Part shown: one piece after another, positions 22,140 to 34,489 of the stretch
How the letters are laid out: each line of letters opens with the position of its first letter
How positions within the stretch are numbered: the first letter of the stretch is position 1
Source: Emydura subglobosa
Taxonomy: Eukaryota > Chordata > Testudines > Chelidae
DNA length: 64,000 bases
Assembly: GCA_007922225.1 (NCBI GenBank)
Contig: ML679995.1
Coordinates: 7,940,689 to 8,004,688, forward strand
Direction: 5' to 3'
Program-made: the position numbers and the translations under genes
The notes under the pieces: generated by a model
Told to the model about the DNA's origin: nothing
Databases searched by the model: none
What the model saw: the letters and a program-made list of their open reading frames with translations, nothing else

Positions 22140-22500
22140 TAATTAAAAATGGTCAAAATTGGCTTGAGGTCAAGCAAAATTAAAATTTTAATGGAACATT
22201 TTCATTCTGGATTGAGTGTTTTCCAGTTCTTCTTAAAAAAACCGCCTTCTTACCCCCGAAAAAATCCACACCTTTTGTGGGAGGGGGAGGGGGGTTAGTT
22301 TGTTTTTTCCTTTCTTTCCCATTTTCCCCCAGGAAGGGGGGGAGAAAGGATGGTGGGGGGACATAAAACTCACAACGGAAACTATTTTTGTTTCAGAGAA
22401 AAACTGAAGAATTCTGAAAAAATATTTCAAATGAATGAAAAATTTCCATTCCATTTGAACATTTTCACAGAAAACGCGGCATTTTTCAACCAACTCTGGT
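22140..22500. repeat. A/T-rich 'aaattttc' dispersed repeat
   Basis: 'gcaaaattaaaattttaatg', 'ggaacattttcattctgg' and, past a purine/pyrimidine block, 'gaaaaatttccattccattt' and 'gaacattttcacagaaaac'. It is the same low-complexity style as 23940-24510, 34890-35105, 35380-35620, 42215-42690 and 59330-59650, which appear to be one old family. Confidence 0.5.
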
Positions 22501-22650
22501 GATAATGTCTGACCATCCAGACCAAAACCTGGAAATGTTCAGCTGTAGATCAGAGCTCCCTAAATGCTGTCTTTCCATCGTGGCAGAAGCAGAACCCCAG
22601 ATATGAACATGATATATTCAGATTCAAACTTCATTGCTTGAGACTAGATC

Positions 22651-22770
22651 TGAAGGCTTGTCTACACAGCACATTAGTCCACGCCACACAGGTGTAAATT
22701 GTAGTGCCCACCAACGTGTCATGCATCAACTGGCCCATCTGGACTTTGCTGCTTGCACGTTAATGTAGTC
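22651..22770 (+). mobile_element. Truncated MITE-like element
   Basis: It begins 'gaaggcttgtctacacagca', the terminal word of the MITE at 61936-62173, and continues 'gtgtaaattgtagtgcc'. It lacks a right terminal repeat; a CR1 fragment starts at about 22790. Confidence 0.55.
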
Positions 22771-22789
22771 CTATCTCAAACAATATTTC

Positions 22790-23240
22790 ATTAATATGCA
22801 ATAGGGAATATTTAATGGACTCCAGCAGTGACCACACCATCATTGCTTCCTTTAGGAGTTAGTTCCACAGCTTAACAGATCTCACGGGCAGAAGGCATTT
22901 CTGATATTTCCCCAGAATTTTCCCTTTCTCGGTTATATCTCATTACTCATGAGTATATCCCATTTGATCATTCTAATTCAGCTTGCAAACCAGCCTGATT
23001 AACAAAGTCTAATCATTGAACTTTACAGTTTAGATGATGATATTGGAAGGTGAAAAAAACCTGATGATATTTTACGGGCATCTCAGAAAATAAATAAATA
23101 AAAAAAGACTTGCCCCAGGAAAATGGACAAATAGAATTTTGCAAGTATGCTCCACATTACTCCTCTTCTTCCTCCATGTTTACATCTTTCAAATATTTGT
23201 ACATAGCCACCATGTTTCTCCCTACCCGCCACCTCAGGAA
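22790..23240 (-). repeat. CR1 LINE, 3' UTR and end of ORF2 region
   Basis: 'ggagttagttccacagctta', 'gaaggcatttctgatatttc', 'atcccatttgatcattc' and 'tttacatctttcaaatattt' followed by 'gtacatagccaccatgtttc' match, in reverse complement, CR1 sequence upstream of the 3' end. It is strongly diverged and has no intact frame. Confidence 0.65.
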
Positions 23241-23939
23241 TTTGGGTTACTACATGGGATCACGGGGCAAAATCCTCCTCTCTTATCCTAGTTTTAAATT
23301 TAAGGTTCACGAGGGTCACTGTTAAATACTCTGCGCTCGTTGAGCGTGTAACTCTCTGTGCCTTTATTGAGAGCCAGTGCAGATAATGTAGGAAGAAGCC
23401 ACTGGGCATCTGAGAGGTCCGCCACATGGATCAGAGAAAATAATTTTGCATCAGAGGCAGAATTCTGTTTGATGCTGATCTCCATCAGATTTCACTGACG
23501 ACAAGGAGAGTTAGGGATACTCAGTGCTACTCATGAGGGACTCACAGTATTAGGCCCACAATCTTTTATAGCTTTCTTTAGAATTCCTCGAGGATCATTA
23601 ATGTGGTTTAGTATCTTGCTCTAATTAGGTTACAGAACTAATGCACCCAAAGTAGTTCAGTCAAAGTTAAAATTCACTGATGGAAACAACCAAACAAAAA
23701 ACAACTCTATGTACATAAAAAGTCAGACCCGAGAACACTGGAGAAACACTGGGCTGCACCAATCATGTTCCACCCACAAATATGTAGGCTAAAGCAACCA
23801 TTTGCACAATCAAGATGCCTTTCATTCACTTCACCTGACTATGCGTCATACAGGATTTAGAGGTAACTAGAATCCTCGTACTGCCTGTGTTATATAGCAG
23901 TACAATTAAAGCTATTGTATATCCTGATTTTTCTTTCTT
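23241..23939. other. Unassigned stretch
   Basis: No repeat family or gene recognised. Confidence 0.35.
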
Positions 23940-24910
23940 TTGCAGGAATTTTTGGCCTTTTTAACTTTACTTCCTGTTCTTAATACAAATCAAAAATTGA
24001 AATATCAAAAATGTTTGTGAACTGAGAAATTCTGCAAAGTTTCTCGTTGGAAATGGAATTGGAAATGGAATTTTCACTGAAATGGAAAATATTGACATTT
24101 CAGTCAACATGATTTGACATTTTAATGCAAAAATTTTCATTTTGAGTTGACACTTTGAAATGAAAAATGTCATTCAATATTGATTCAAAATGAGATTTTT
24201 TTTTTCAGTTTGATGTTCCTGGCTGGAAAATTGAAGAATTTTGTTAGAATTATCTGGAGTTAATATATATATATATATATTTGCCAAAGGAAAAAATATT
24301 TTTTTCAGTCAGAAAAGTTTGAGCAGCTCTAAATAAAAAAATTGGAAATGGGAAATGGGATAAAAGATTGACAGTTCAAAATTTTCTGTAGAACAGAAAT
24401 TCTGCAAAAATTTCATTTTTGAAACATCAAAATGTTTCATTTTTATATTTTGATTAAAACAAAACATTTTGACATTCGTGAACTTTTCGGTTGGTTTGTT
24501 GCAAGATAGTTCAACATTAAATTGAATTTTCGTCTGGCTCAGTGCCTCATGGGAACTGTAATTCTGGCCTCCTTTCTTAGCTCTGGGCCAGACTTCCTAG
24601 ATGGACTAATATCTCTCATAATGCACTTAGAGTCATGTGACTCCCATGATGCACCCTGCAGATCAATCAGAAAGAAAGCAGCACATTGTCTTAAGGAAGA
24701 TATAGTCCTCCAGGGAGCCCAGCTAATCAGAGGGAATGGGTGTTGGAACTTTTATTCCCACAAGGCAGCTCATCACAGGGAAATAGTTTAATGTTTTGTT
24801 GAACTGATTCCAAACAAAAGATTGTGGGTCAGATCCAAAAATGAAATATTTAATTTCAAGTTTCCTGGCAGAAAATAATAACAATAATAAAAAAAAGCTG
24901 CAAAATCAAA
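23940..24910. repeat. A/T-rich 'aaattttc' repeat with GC-richer core
   Basis: The outer parts are A/T-rich with 'gaaatggaattttcactgaa', 'gaaatgaaaaatgtcattc' and 'tcaaaatgtttcatttttat'. The core at about 24536-24785 reads 'cagtgcctcatgggaactgt', 'aattctgg', 'gactcccatgatgcaccct' and 'gggtgttggaacttttattc'. An (AT)n run sits at 24263-24281. The core is a word series I associate with turtle repeats, possibly a non-autonomous DNA transposon, but I cannot name it. Confidence 0.5.
24263..24281. repeat. (AT)n microsatellite
   Basis: Nine and a half AT units lie inside the A/T-rich repeat. Confidence 0.95.
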
Positions 24911-26250
24911 ATTTCCCCATGGATATCTTCGGAAGAATAACTTTCCTGGTGAACTAGCTCGGTGTAGTCTTTCTCTGCTAATGAATTCATTGCAGCGATG
25001 GACAGACACTAAAGCACACTTATGATTCTAGTTAAACCACTAGGACTAAAGTTTTCCAAAACAGAACAAAAAAACAAGGATTATTAATCCATATTTTGGA
25101 AGCGAAATAATAAGTGGCTTGATTTTCAAAATGGCGGAGCAATCTTTTAGCTCCCTCTGACCCCAATAGAATCTGTTGGGTAATCGGCCCTATTGGAGAT
25201 CAGGTCACTTCTTTGGGAGCCTCAGGTTAGCTTTCATTTATGGCATATCTTAGCCCTAGTGTGTAACTTCTCTTGGTGACTGACCACTTTGCTAGGGTTT
25301 CAGTTGAGATGCTATGCTGGGGAACACGCAAATTTTCTAGCTTCTGGAAAAATAACGGATTAGAATGGGAAAACATGGTCCTGAACCAGCCATGTTTCTC
25401 CTGCAGGTAACTGTTCAATCTGCTTCATTTTCTCCCTAAAGGGTGATTAAGAGGAGTGCAGACTAGTGCTCAAAGAGTTAACCATTCAATGGACTTTATC
25501 ATCCCGTCGCTGGAGTACCCATGTGAAACTCCAGAACCTCACAGTCAGCTCTCAAACTGGAACAATTTTAGTCCAAAAGAAGCAGCTCTACCAGGTCTGA
25601 ACAAAATAGATTTTCTGCTGAAACAGATTCTCCTGTTAGCAGAGCCAATAGGAGCGGTGCTGAACTTGTCTGAGCTGCAGCTTGCTCTTTGTGCATGTAG
25701 CACTCACATAATGCACCAAATCACTTTCTATCTCCGTTTGAAGCTATATCAGCAGATATGTAGAAGAATCAACTTCTGTGGGGGTGGGAGGCAAGCATTG
25801 TTCTTTGCTTTGAAAATGTTTTTTAAAATAGAAGCAGAAAAAGCAGAAAACATGGTCATAAAACAGACAATTGTTTAATTTCAGAAGCCAGTATGCATGG
25901 GGGATTTGTCCCATATTGCTAAGGTTTTATAGCCTTTTAACTGAGCCTAATCCACAGAAGATGCTGGAAGTGTAAAACCACAGCGATGTGCTACCAATAT
26001 TTCAATGGAGCTCCCTTTGACCTATGATAAAACTCCATGAAGCAGAGGGATGTGTGCGTATAGAGAAGAGGAAGATGGGATGGGGAATATATTCATTTCT
26101 TTTCCCAGATAAACCAAGGTGCTTTCTTATGATCATAACGTAGGTAGGGGACTACACCACTCAGCAAGCCAACTTATAGGAAGTATACTTTGGTGGAAAT
26201 GTTTATACTTGGTTCTTGGAGGAAAAAAAAGAGACTAATTGAATGACAAA
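24911..26250. other. Unassigned stretch
   Basis: 'tgattttcaaaatggcgga' and 'ctattggagatcaggtcact' at 25121-25206 resemble a hairpin repeat with inner halves 'ccctctgaccccaatagaat'. The longest open frame in the window, 25456-25878 (140 codons), lies here. Its product has no signal, repeat, domain or compositional sign of selection, and the region lacks splice or poly(A) context that would suggest an exon. Confidence 0.45.
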
Positions 26251-26340
26251 TTCTGAGCTTGGTTACCCCAGTGTAAACAGCCTCAGTGGAGTATTTACTC
26301 CGGGTTTACAACATGGTGAGTGGAATCAAAATCTGGCCCA
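26251..26340. repeat. Hairpin repeat, 'ccccagtgtaaac/ggagtatttactccgggtttac'
   Basis: 'ttctgagcttggttacccca', 'gtgtaaacagcctcagtgga' and 'tactccgggtttacaacatg' followed by 'tcaaaatctggccc' form an interrupted palindrome ending with the usual 'atctggccc' word. Confidence 0.5.
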
Positions 26341-27404
26341 TGCGTGATATATTGATAGTACGGCATGGGCTCAACAGTGTTTAATAAGCACAAGGGGGAG
26401 AGAGTGTGAGTGAGTGTGTTTGTGATGAAGGGAGCATGGAGATAACCTCCCCTGGAAAGCTATTTTGATAATATCTGACACTTACTGCAATCTGGTGCAA
26501 AACTCTTTGTTCCTCCAAAATGTGTATGAGACTTTCAAGGGTATCGTATCTGGCCGGGTTGATTTGCAGTAGCCCTGGAAGAGGTGAGTTCCATCTGAGG
26601 CAGGGAAACCCCCTTTGAGTTTGGTTCTGGAATTTTAACAAAAGATCTCTGCTGGGCCTGTTAGCAGAGTCCAGCACATCATGTCACTGTAAAAGCTATT
26701 GATCATCACGTGGAGGGCATGAGAAGGAACAGGAAGGGGTTAAGACTGGCCTGTCTATGTCTGAGCTGCTTCAGCATCAGGTTATAGTGGCAAGGGCATT
26801 AGGATAGCAATCTCTTCCATCAGTAGCTCTTATTATTTCTCTGTGTCCAGACATACCCCATTAGGAAGGCAGGGTTGGCCATTTTCCCCTTAAATTCTGG
26901 ATTACAGTAGGCAGCTAAAATGTAATCAAAGGGAGCTTTCATGTTGGGAAATCTTATGTCACTGTCAAAATTGACATGCTGAATATCCACCAATTTCAAA
27001 CCAGAGCGGCACCAGCCTTTTCAGACTCCTGGCCTCGGGTTTCCAATGTGCTTTCAGGAGACTGATGAGTGACACGGCTTTTATGTTTTCCGCTTCCTTT
27101 CCTTTTTGCAAATCTCCATCTCATCTGTCAATGCCCTCTTTCTCTGCCTATGTGAGACGCTGAGTCCTCCTCTCTGTCACTCTATTCAGTTGCCCTCTAG
27201 AAAGCCTTTTACGATGCTTTGAATGGAGGAGGCAATAGAAGAACAAATTGTGTTGAATTAATACCAGCCTGGTTCTCACTAATACCATGGGTAGCCTAGC
27301 CCAGGATATAACTCTGAGGCACTACATACCGCTGTTCACAGTGATGCCTTTGGCTTCTTTGTCCTCTTCAAGTCTGGTGCAGCAGAATATATTCCCCTGC
27401 ATTC
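26341..27404. other. Unassigned stretch
   Basis: No repeat family or gene recognised. Confidence 0.35.
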
Positions 27405-27535
27405 TCCACAGCTCCAGGTGCTTCACATACAGCTAGTCCATGACAGAGCCAAAGGGACACCGCTGAGTCAGTGACAGAGGCAGGCACAGAACCTCAGGAG
27501 TCTTACTCTCCCAGTCCTCTGCTTTTGTCCATTAG
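27405..27535 (-). repeat. MIR/CORE-SINE fragment
   Basis: 'ccaggtgcttcacatacagc', 'gagtcagtgacagaggcagg', 'acagaacctcaggagtctta' and 'agtcctctgcttttgtccat' are the antisense core and tRNA-like head of a CORE-SINE. Confidence 0.55.
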
Positions 27536-27540
27536 AAAGG

Positions 27541-29559
27541 GGCTGATTTTGTAAGCCTCTACCCGGAGGTTTTTAATAGAATAGAAAAAGAATGTATCAA
27601 GTGCCTTTTGTACTGAAAGTCCATCTAATTGCTTTTACAAATGAACGGGTAATACTGCAGTGAATACGTAGGCTAGCATAATGGCCATTATGAACCCGTA
27701 GGAAGCTCATACACATCGTTGGAGTTAGAACCTGTTTAAATGAAAGTGGAAGAGTTGAACAGGAAATAAGATTGAATAGCTGCTTGTTTGTTTTTTTTTG
27801 TTGTTGTTGTTTTTGTTTTGTTTTGTTTTATTCCCTCCCTTTTTCTGCCTGCCCACCCTTGAAAATTGCTCTAGCATCCTTAGTTGCCATCTGGTTAATG
27901 ACCAGAGTTAAGCAAAAAAGAGCTTGGATTCTCATCTCACCCAAAGAGCATCATTTCTGTGAGTTTACCATGCAGTCAGTACTGCAGAGCAGTGCTAACA
28001 TGCTGGACAAGCTCAAGGCTGATGTCAGACATAAACCTAAAACCTTCTGGCCTCAACACGGCATGCTGCAGACAGACTCACGGAGCGGTCATGAATTGTT
28101 AAGCATCTTCTACAACAGCAGGTTCAGAAAGCAAACCTATATCCCATGTGTGAAGTAGCCATTTCATACAGGTTCTAGCTCCATTGTCTAAGGAACCATC
28201 TTGGCGCAAAAATACCACAGAAAAGGAACACAGGAAGAAAGCCACATCTTCATTTGGTCTTCTAGCATGGATATTTTTTAAGTCAAGAGAGACACACTAG
28301 TCAGTTGCATTAGAAAGTCACTGCTAGTGGCTGACATATATGCTCCTCAAAATAACATTCAGTGAGCTGTGACTGGAACTGTATGAAATGTTTTGCACAT
28401 AAAATGGATCTTCATGCATGTAAAGTAAATACTTTTAGGACCAGCATTTTCTCTAATGGTTATTTTAAAGAGCTGAAAATTTGTGAACCAAATTTCAGCT
28501 GAGTTTTTTGCTCAATTGAGTTTTCCTGTGCAAATGAGTTACCCAAAGCAAAATCTGTTGAATTCTGGCATTAAACCAGTTTTATAAACATAAAAAAGAA
28601 AAAATCCCATGGGCAGTTGCCATATGTAAAAGGAAGCTTTTCCCCAGCATTAAAAAAACTGGGAAATGCCATTTTGCTAAATGCAAAACCTTTACAGGAT
28701 GTACAAAAAAAATCTTAAAACAATGAAAATTGTTCTCATAAACTTGACAAAACTGATGCAATTTGCAATGCTTTTTTGTGTTCATTTTTAATTAAAAGGA
28801 TGAATATGTACAGTTTTGCAACACAAACTTTTTTTTTTAAAGTAACCCACAGTCCTAAGCAATGGCATGAGATTTCCAGTAACTCCAGTACTGGCTGGAC
28901 TGGAAATATTACAAGAATGGCCTTTCCCTGTTAATGCCAATCATTCTGCTTCCAGTTTAACACAGAAAGGTAGAGAGAGGTGCATAATCAATGAAGACAA
29001 TAAAATATAAACTTTTATCTGAAGCTCAAAGATAGATCCAGTTTTATGTGACTTCTTTTATCCAAACCAGCTTATCAGTTCTTTCTAAGGCAGCACTTTT
29101 TCAGTTTGACTTTCTAACACATCACTGAGGACCTGTTTTTTGTAGGATTATTCTAGTGTCGCCTCTTTCCAAAGCATTTTGCTAATGCCATCTCATGACA
29201 ATAATTATTCAATGACAGGAGATGCTGAGATTCAAAAAGTTAAGGCTTTATAACTATTAAAACACAAACTGTCAACATCCGTATGTCAGAATTTTAGTCT
29301 AAAATCAAACTCTAGCAAGTTCTAACATAGTATTTTTCTTATTTTGCCTTGCTGTTAATTTCAATGATTAGTGATTTTCTATTTTTCTATCACTTTGTTC
29401 ATGTTCAGTGAAATCAGCATTTATCAACATTTACTGATAAAAACAAAATCCTTCCAAATCTAGTTATATTTAGCCTCAGATTCCTCAATCTATAGTTAAA
29501 TTTACACAAAATAGAAATTAAAAATGTGGTTAGGAGGAAATGTGTTCAGTTGGCCCACA
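27541..29559. other. Unassigned stretch
   Basis: It contains a T/G simple run at 27784-27830 (TTG and TTTTG units). 28440-28830 is A/T-rich with paired words around 'gctgaaaatttgtgaacc', perhaps another old 'aaattttc' copy. The 128-codon frame at 27772-28158 starts in the T/G run and has no domain. Confidence 0.4.
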
Positions 29560-29564
29560 GTATT

Positions 29565-29690
29565 TCTCATAGAATCATAGAAGGTTAGGGTTGGAAGGGA
29601 CCCCAGGAGGTCATCTAGTCCAACCCCCTGCTCAAAGCAGGGCCAACCCCAAGTATTTACCCAGGACAATCCCTTTGTCCCATTCCCATT
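29565..29690 (-). repeat. CR1 LINE 3' end, well preserved
   Basis: 'tctcatagaatcatagaagg', 'ttagggttggaagggacccc', 'aggaggtcatctagtccaac' and 'cccctgctcaaagcagggcc' are a near-consensus reverse complement of a CR1 3' end, one of the youngest-looking copies here. Confidence 0.92.
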
Positions 29691-29744
29691 GTCTCCAAGA
29701 GAATTCAGGCTTTGGTTTTATGGCTTTGACATTCTTGAACTCTA

Positions 29745-29830
29745 GGGCCAAATTGTCAGTTGGTGTAAATAGAAGACACTTTGCTGACTTCAGTGGCACT
29801 ATGCTGATTTATACCAGCTGAGGATCTGAC
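29745..29830. repeat. Hairpin repeat, 'tgatttataccagctgagg' family
   Basis: 'ggccaaattgtcagttggtg', 'taaatagaagacac' pair loosely with 'ctgatttataccagctgagg' and 'atctgac'. It lies directly next to a CR1 end. Relatives occur at 17021, 18781 and 12290. Confidence 0.6.
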
Positions 29831-29943
29831 TCTTTGTGCCTATTGTACTGCAGTCTGGTCCTCATTTCAAATCCTGCCTTTACAATAACTGGTATTAAAC
29901 TAAGAGATTCCTCTTCCCATACTTTCCCTAACAGTTCCCAGGA

Positions 29944-29973
29944 TCTCTCTCTCTCTCTCACACACACACACAC
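29944..29973. repeat. Compound (TC)n(AC)n microsatellite
   Basis: A TC run passes directly into a CA run over 30 bp. Confidence 0.95.
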
Positions 29974-31834
29974 CTTAAAAAGATAAGCAAACTTCCCTCT
30001 CCTCCCAACTTCACACTCATCAATTCATTTCAGTCTTAGAAAGGAATCACAGTTAAGTTGTCCTCTGAGGTTAACATAATTCTAAACCAAATCTTGACTG
30101 TATGAAATACATCTGGTCATGAGGAAAAGTTTGTGAGATTTGCTCAGTGAAATGTATAGGTTTAATTTGACCCAGGGTAGAATATGTTCTTCAGTTTTCT
30201 TTCCACTTCTTCTTCTCCTGGATGCTCAAGCATTACTGTTTGTACCTGGTGACACCGCTCCTCCCCTGTTTTTCTCCCCAGCACACACACAAAGTTACTT
30301 GCACCAGGAATATGCAAGAAGACCGTATTCAGGACGAGATACTCCTGGTGCACTGATTTTGCTGTGAGTGTTTTGTTTTGGGTTCAACAGCAAGATGACA
30401 TCTCCCTGGGTTCCCATGCTTGGAGGACTTTCAATTCCTTTGGCAGCTCAGTGCCATGATTTATGATAGTATTTCAGGTTTGCTGTTCATTGTAGGCCTG
30501 AAGGCAAAACGCAGGTGAGTCGGGGAGCGTCTATAAAATAAGCTCCAAGAAGATGCTAGTTTTGCCGGTGTTCAAATCCCTTTGATTTGGGGTTCCATAT
30601 TAGGGTGAAAAACTTCCCTGCCCATCCTCACTGAACTGAAAATCCCCCCTTGTCAGCTGGATCAACGTGTTTTGCTGCTAGTGTTCACATCAATGGATGA
30701 AGGACAATTACCCACATTTGGATAAAGAGGGTTAATTTCACTTCATAGTCAAGTATTTTCTTAAATGATGCTGGGGGAATACAAGTATGTTTCACAAGGA
30801 GACAAGTCAGTGTACAGTTTGGGTGCAATACAGCACCTCTCCTGCACAGAATGGAATATTTTCATAGCCCCATGGAATAGCAGGAGGAAAGATGGTTCAA
30901 TGTTGTGTTTGCATTCTGAACTTCCACCAAACCAAGAGCAATAGGTAGGCAGGTTTTATCAGTTAAATATATGTAGTTGGGGACATGACTCTCCATGCCA
31001 ATGGACCTAATGCAGTCTCACTGTGCAAAGTGCGAATAAGAGATGCTATCACTGGTGTGAGGGGAGAATTCTGATTTATCAGCATTTAACCACACACTTT
31101 GCGTCGGTGTGAATACAAGTGTGAGGCAGTGAAGAATGAGGCCCCTAGTGGGAACTTTGATATTTACAGATGGCTGAGCCCAGATCCTATTTCCTTCTAG
31201 GGCTATTTTGTGTAGTAGGATCATATGTAGGGAAAGAGGGCATGGCCCTACGCCCAGTGATCCCCTGGCTGCCAGAACAACCTTTAATGAACTTGTATGC
31301 TGGTGCAAAGCAGAATAGCAATCTCCTTGGACATCTGTCCAGGTGGCCCTAGGATCTATGGGTACATAAAAAAGCCATTAAGCCACCTTCATTCTTCTTC
31401 CCCCTTCTGAGTTGCACTGAGCACAACTCAGATCAGCCCAGACTCTGGGATAACTATTTCCAAAATCAGAAATTCTTGCTTGCTGGCAAAAACAAAGTGT
31501 CACACTGGGCCAGATTCCATGCTGGGGTATGACCTATTTGTGCCAGCTTGCTAGTTTAAAGCAGCCCTAAACCCAGTGTAACTGGCCCCTGGGAGGATTT
31601 TTCCAGAGACGATGGATCCTCCAATGGGATGGAACTAGTGTGTCAGCTCCTAAATTGTCTCCCTCTTCTCCCTTTGGCTGTCAATATTGACCCCTTAGGG
31701 CCACATCCCTCACAATTTAGAACATCCCTCTACTTAGTATACATAAAGGGTCTGCCTCAGCACCCACCCAGCCCGGAATCAGAGATGGGGAGTGCAAAAG
31801 CGTTTTAAATGCACCCTTTTTACAGAGCCAGTCC
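29974..31834. other. Unassigned stretch
   Basis: 31503-31595 ('actgggccagattccatgct' to 'taactggcccctgg') is a probable hairpin repeat ending in inverted 'gggccag/ctggccc'. No gene recognised. Confidence 0.4.
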
Positions 31835-31900
31835 ATGCCCTGAAGAGCTTACAATCTAAATAGAGAAGACGGATAGGGAATGGGAAGGAACGTGTATGTT
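31835..31900 (-). repeat. CORE-SINE-like fragment
   Basis: 'tgccctgaagagcttacaat' and 'ctaaatagagaagacggata' followed by 'gggaatggga' match the antisense word series seen at 34530-34640 and 59845-59895. Confidence 0.6.
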
Positions 31901-32029
31901 CCATGACCGGGGAGAACTGTGAATGGCACAGTTTTGTGCTCTGTATTCAGTGCAAGAAGTAGTCTGCTTACAGAGTGACTTATGGCTTGCTATGGCTATG
32001 CAGTTTGAAAGTGTTATCGGAGAGGGTTT

Positions 32030-32115
32030 TAAAGTAATCTAGACTAATTAGCTGATGTTTGTGAAGCCCTTTGAAGATGGAAAGCACTCTATAAATGCTA
32101 AGTATTATTATTAAG
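32030..32115 (+). repeat. LINE2/MIR-type 3' tail
   Basis: 'tttgtgaagccctttgaaga', 'tggaaagcactctataaatg' and 'ctaagtattattattaag' form the classical end of the L2/MIR group. Confidence 0.65.
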
Positions 32116-32959
32116 TGTAAATTGCATTGTTCTGCTTACCCATAGCTCAATGGAAAAATAAAGAGAGAGGAAAGGGCCTGAATGTGGTGATTTATGTGGA
32201 AGGGAAGTATATTGCTTTAAGATTAATGGAGTTATAATCTTCTCCTCAAACTTGCCAGGGTGTGGAGGGAGCAGATGCCACCACCATGAAATAAGGAAGT
32301 GAGAAGGAGGCTACATAGCTCAGGATACTGATAGCTTCTATCCAGAACAGCTGGCATGCAGACCACAATAAGGTGACGCTTTCCCATGTTGCCCGCCATC
32401 TTTTCTCTACATCCTGCACTTTAAGACCTGTTGCTGGTGGTGACCCTAGGAGCTATGGGTACATAAAGGAAATGGGTCACTCATTCCCAGTGGTCTATGT
32501 CTTTTGAGGCTGTCAATTAGTGCCAGTTGTGATGGTGGATTTATTTTTTTTTTAATATGGCCTCTGATGTGCTGGGAACTGGTCTAAGTATTTTCGTCAT
32601 ACTTTCCAGACATTTTGTTTAGGAATGGGGTTATTACAGGAAAGCTCTGGCTCTGTATATAAGTAAATATTCAGTTGATAGATAAGGTGCCAGTAGACAG
32701 TATTCAATGCAACACAGCATTGTTTTGTAGGACCAATCGCATTTCCTGTTGTGCACTGCAAATGGACTCTTCTGGCAGCTCTTTACATCAGCTGTGTTAC
32801 TAATCATTAATGTACATGACCTTAGTAACAGTGGTAATTAGCATTGTCTATCTTAGTTTATAATCAACAGAGGTGTACAGGTCCATACGTGTCCATACCA
32901 CAGTTCAAATAAATTAAAGGCATTGCCTCTGTCTCAATTAACTTAATTTTGTTACAAGT
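32116..32959. other. Unassigned stretch
   Basis: A T run lies at 32545-32553. 32780-32930 is repeat-poor with TAAT-type words. No gene recognised. Confidence 0.35.
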
Positions 32960-33085
32960 GTGCAGAAGCTCTTGGTGACAGGGATGATCTTTTACTACAT
33001 GTATGTACAGCACCTAGCACAATGGAGTCCCGTTCTTGGTGAGTCCTCTATGTGTTTCCGTAATACACATAATAATAACCAGATA
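32960..33085 (+). repeat. Ancient dispersed repeat, 'tgtacagcacctagcacaat' family
   Basis: 'gcagaagctcttggtgacag', 'ggatgatcttttactacatg', 'tgtacagcacctagcacaat', 'ggagtcccgttcttgg' and 'gtaatacacataataataac' appear in the canonical order with the AT-rich end. Confidence 0.7.
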
Positions 33086-34489
33086 AAGGCTTGGTTCAGT
33101 GCACGCAAAGATGTATGTGAGGTCAAATACCGAAACTGCAGAAGCCTGCACTGTGGCAGGCATGAGCCTCATCAGCCAAATGCTTCTAGTAGAGGCTGTA
33201 TCTTTTCACATCGGTCCAAAACCTGAGCTGAATCCCTGGGCTGAGTAGCTGTCAGACTCTAGTGAGATGTGTTACAGGGCGCTTGCAGAGCAGCTCTGCA
33301 GAGGCTGCTTTTGTCTAATGGCTTAAGTGATTTTTCAGCTGCTATTGAAATTTCCTTGTATTGGTAAACAGGGGCAGCCACATAGCAATGGACATTCTGG
33401 CTCTACCCATGCACCTCCTTCATCACCCCCCTCTGCACTGCCATGCAAAAAAGTTGGCCGAACCCCCAACATGACCCTCCATCACTACTCCACTTGTCTC
33501 AAGCAGTGGAATTGCACTGGTGTTGCCACCTGCATAGCCTCTACTCCCATGGCAGTGAATGTGGTATTAGGGGGCCTTTAAGGGCTGAGCTTCCCAGACA
33601 GAGAGATTGGGTGGGCGCTCTGCAGTGCTTGTTCTGCACAGACAGCTGGAAATGGACACAAAAATCAAGCAGACCGCTTGCAAGCACCTTAAACACCGAG
33701 TGATCACTGAACACCGCAATGGGGGCAGGATTTATCCCGTACAGAAACTGTAGAAGCTTCCTCCTTTACATAAACCTTCTCTACGACACCATTATCCAGT
33801 ACTTTGTGTTACTTGCGGAGGGCTGGTTCCAGGTTAACATCTTTCCTGCAGCCAAAATAAGAACGAGATCTTCTCCTTTTCTTCTTTGTCCTTCTAAGGC
33901 TGTAATGAGAACAAATGGAAGTGACCTTCCATTGTGGGACTCTACTTATAGTGTTTTAATACAAATTTCATTACACTGCAAGTCTGGCAGGGTATTCATT
34001 AGAACATCCATAAAGTCTTTGTAGAGGGTTTAATAGCTAAAGCAAGCTATTGAAATTAGCCAATCATTCTATAATTGATCTCCCTGTGAATCTTTTACCT
34101 CACTAAAGGTGAAGTAAGCTGCCCGAGGTTCTGGTGGTACGTTTTAGTGCGAGGTTATGTGCAAAATAAATACATGAGATAGATAAAATCCATATGCAAA
34201 TGTTCATATATCCCCTTCATTAGGTTCTCCTCCTGAAAGTAGCTTGAGCGCTGGAGTTCTGATAGAGATTGGGATCCAGATTGGAACGTTCCAAGGGATC
34301 TGGATCTGGCATTCTACAGCAAGCTCGTTTCTAATGTAAACCAGTGTACAGCAGAGATAGTTGTGCAGAATATGGGTTCGGATGAGAGAAGTGGTTTGGG
34401 CTTTATTGTTAAGAAGAAATGGTGTAGGTGTCCTTATCCTGACCAGTAAAAGGTGAGTGGGATCACCTGAAAGAAAAGGTATTATTGAG
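33086..34489. other. Unassigned stretch
   Basis: No repeat family recognised. Overlapping short frames at 33327-34024 show no domain and no shared reading frame. Confidence 0.35.

Noticed and set aside
25456..25878. Longest open frame in the window, 140 codons, + strand
   Set aside because: No domain, signal or repeat in the product, no ordered neighbours or recognisable splice context, and a length expected by chance in 64 kb of six-frame reading.
27772..28158. Cysteine/phenylalanine-rich N-terminus like a signal peptide
   Set aside because: It is the translation of a TTG/TTTTG simple repeat; the rest shows no domain.
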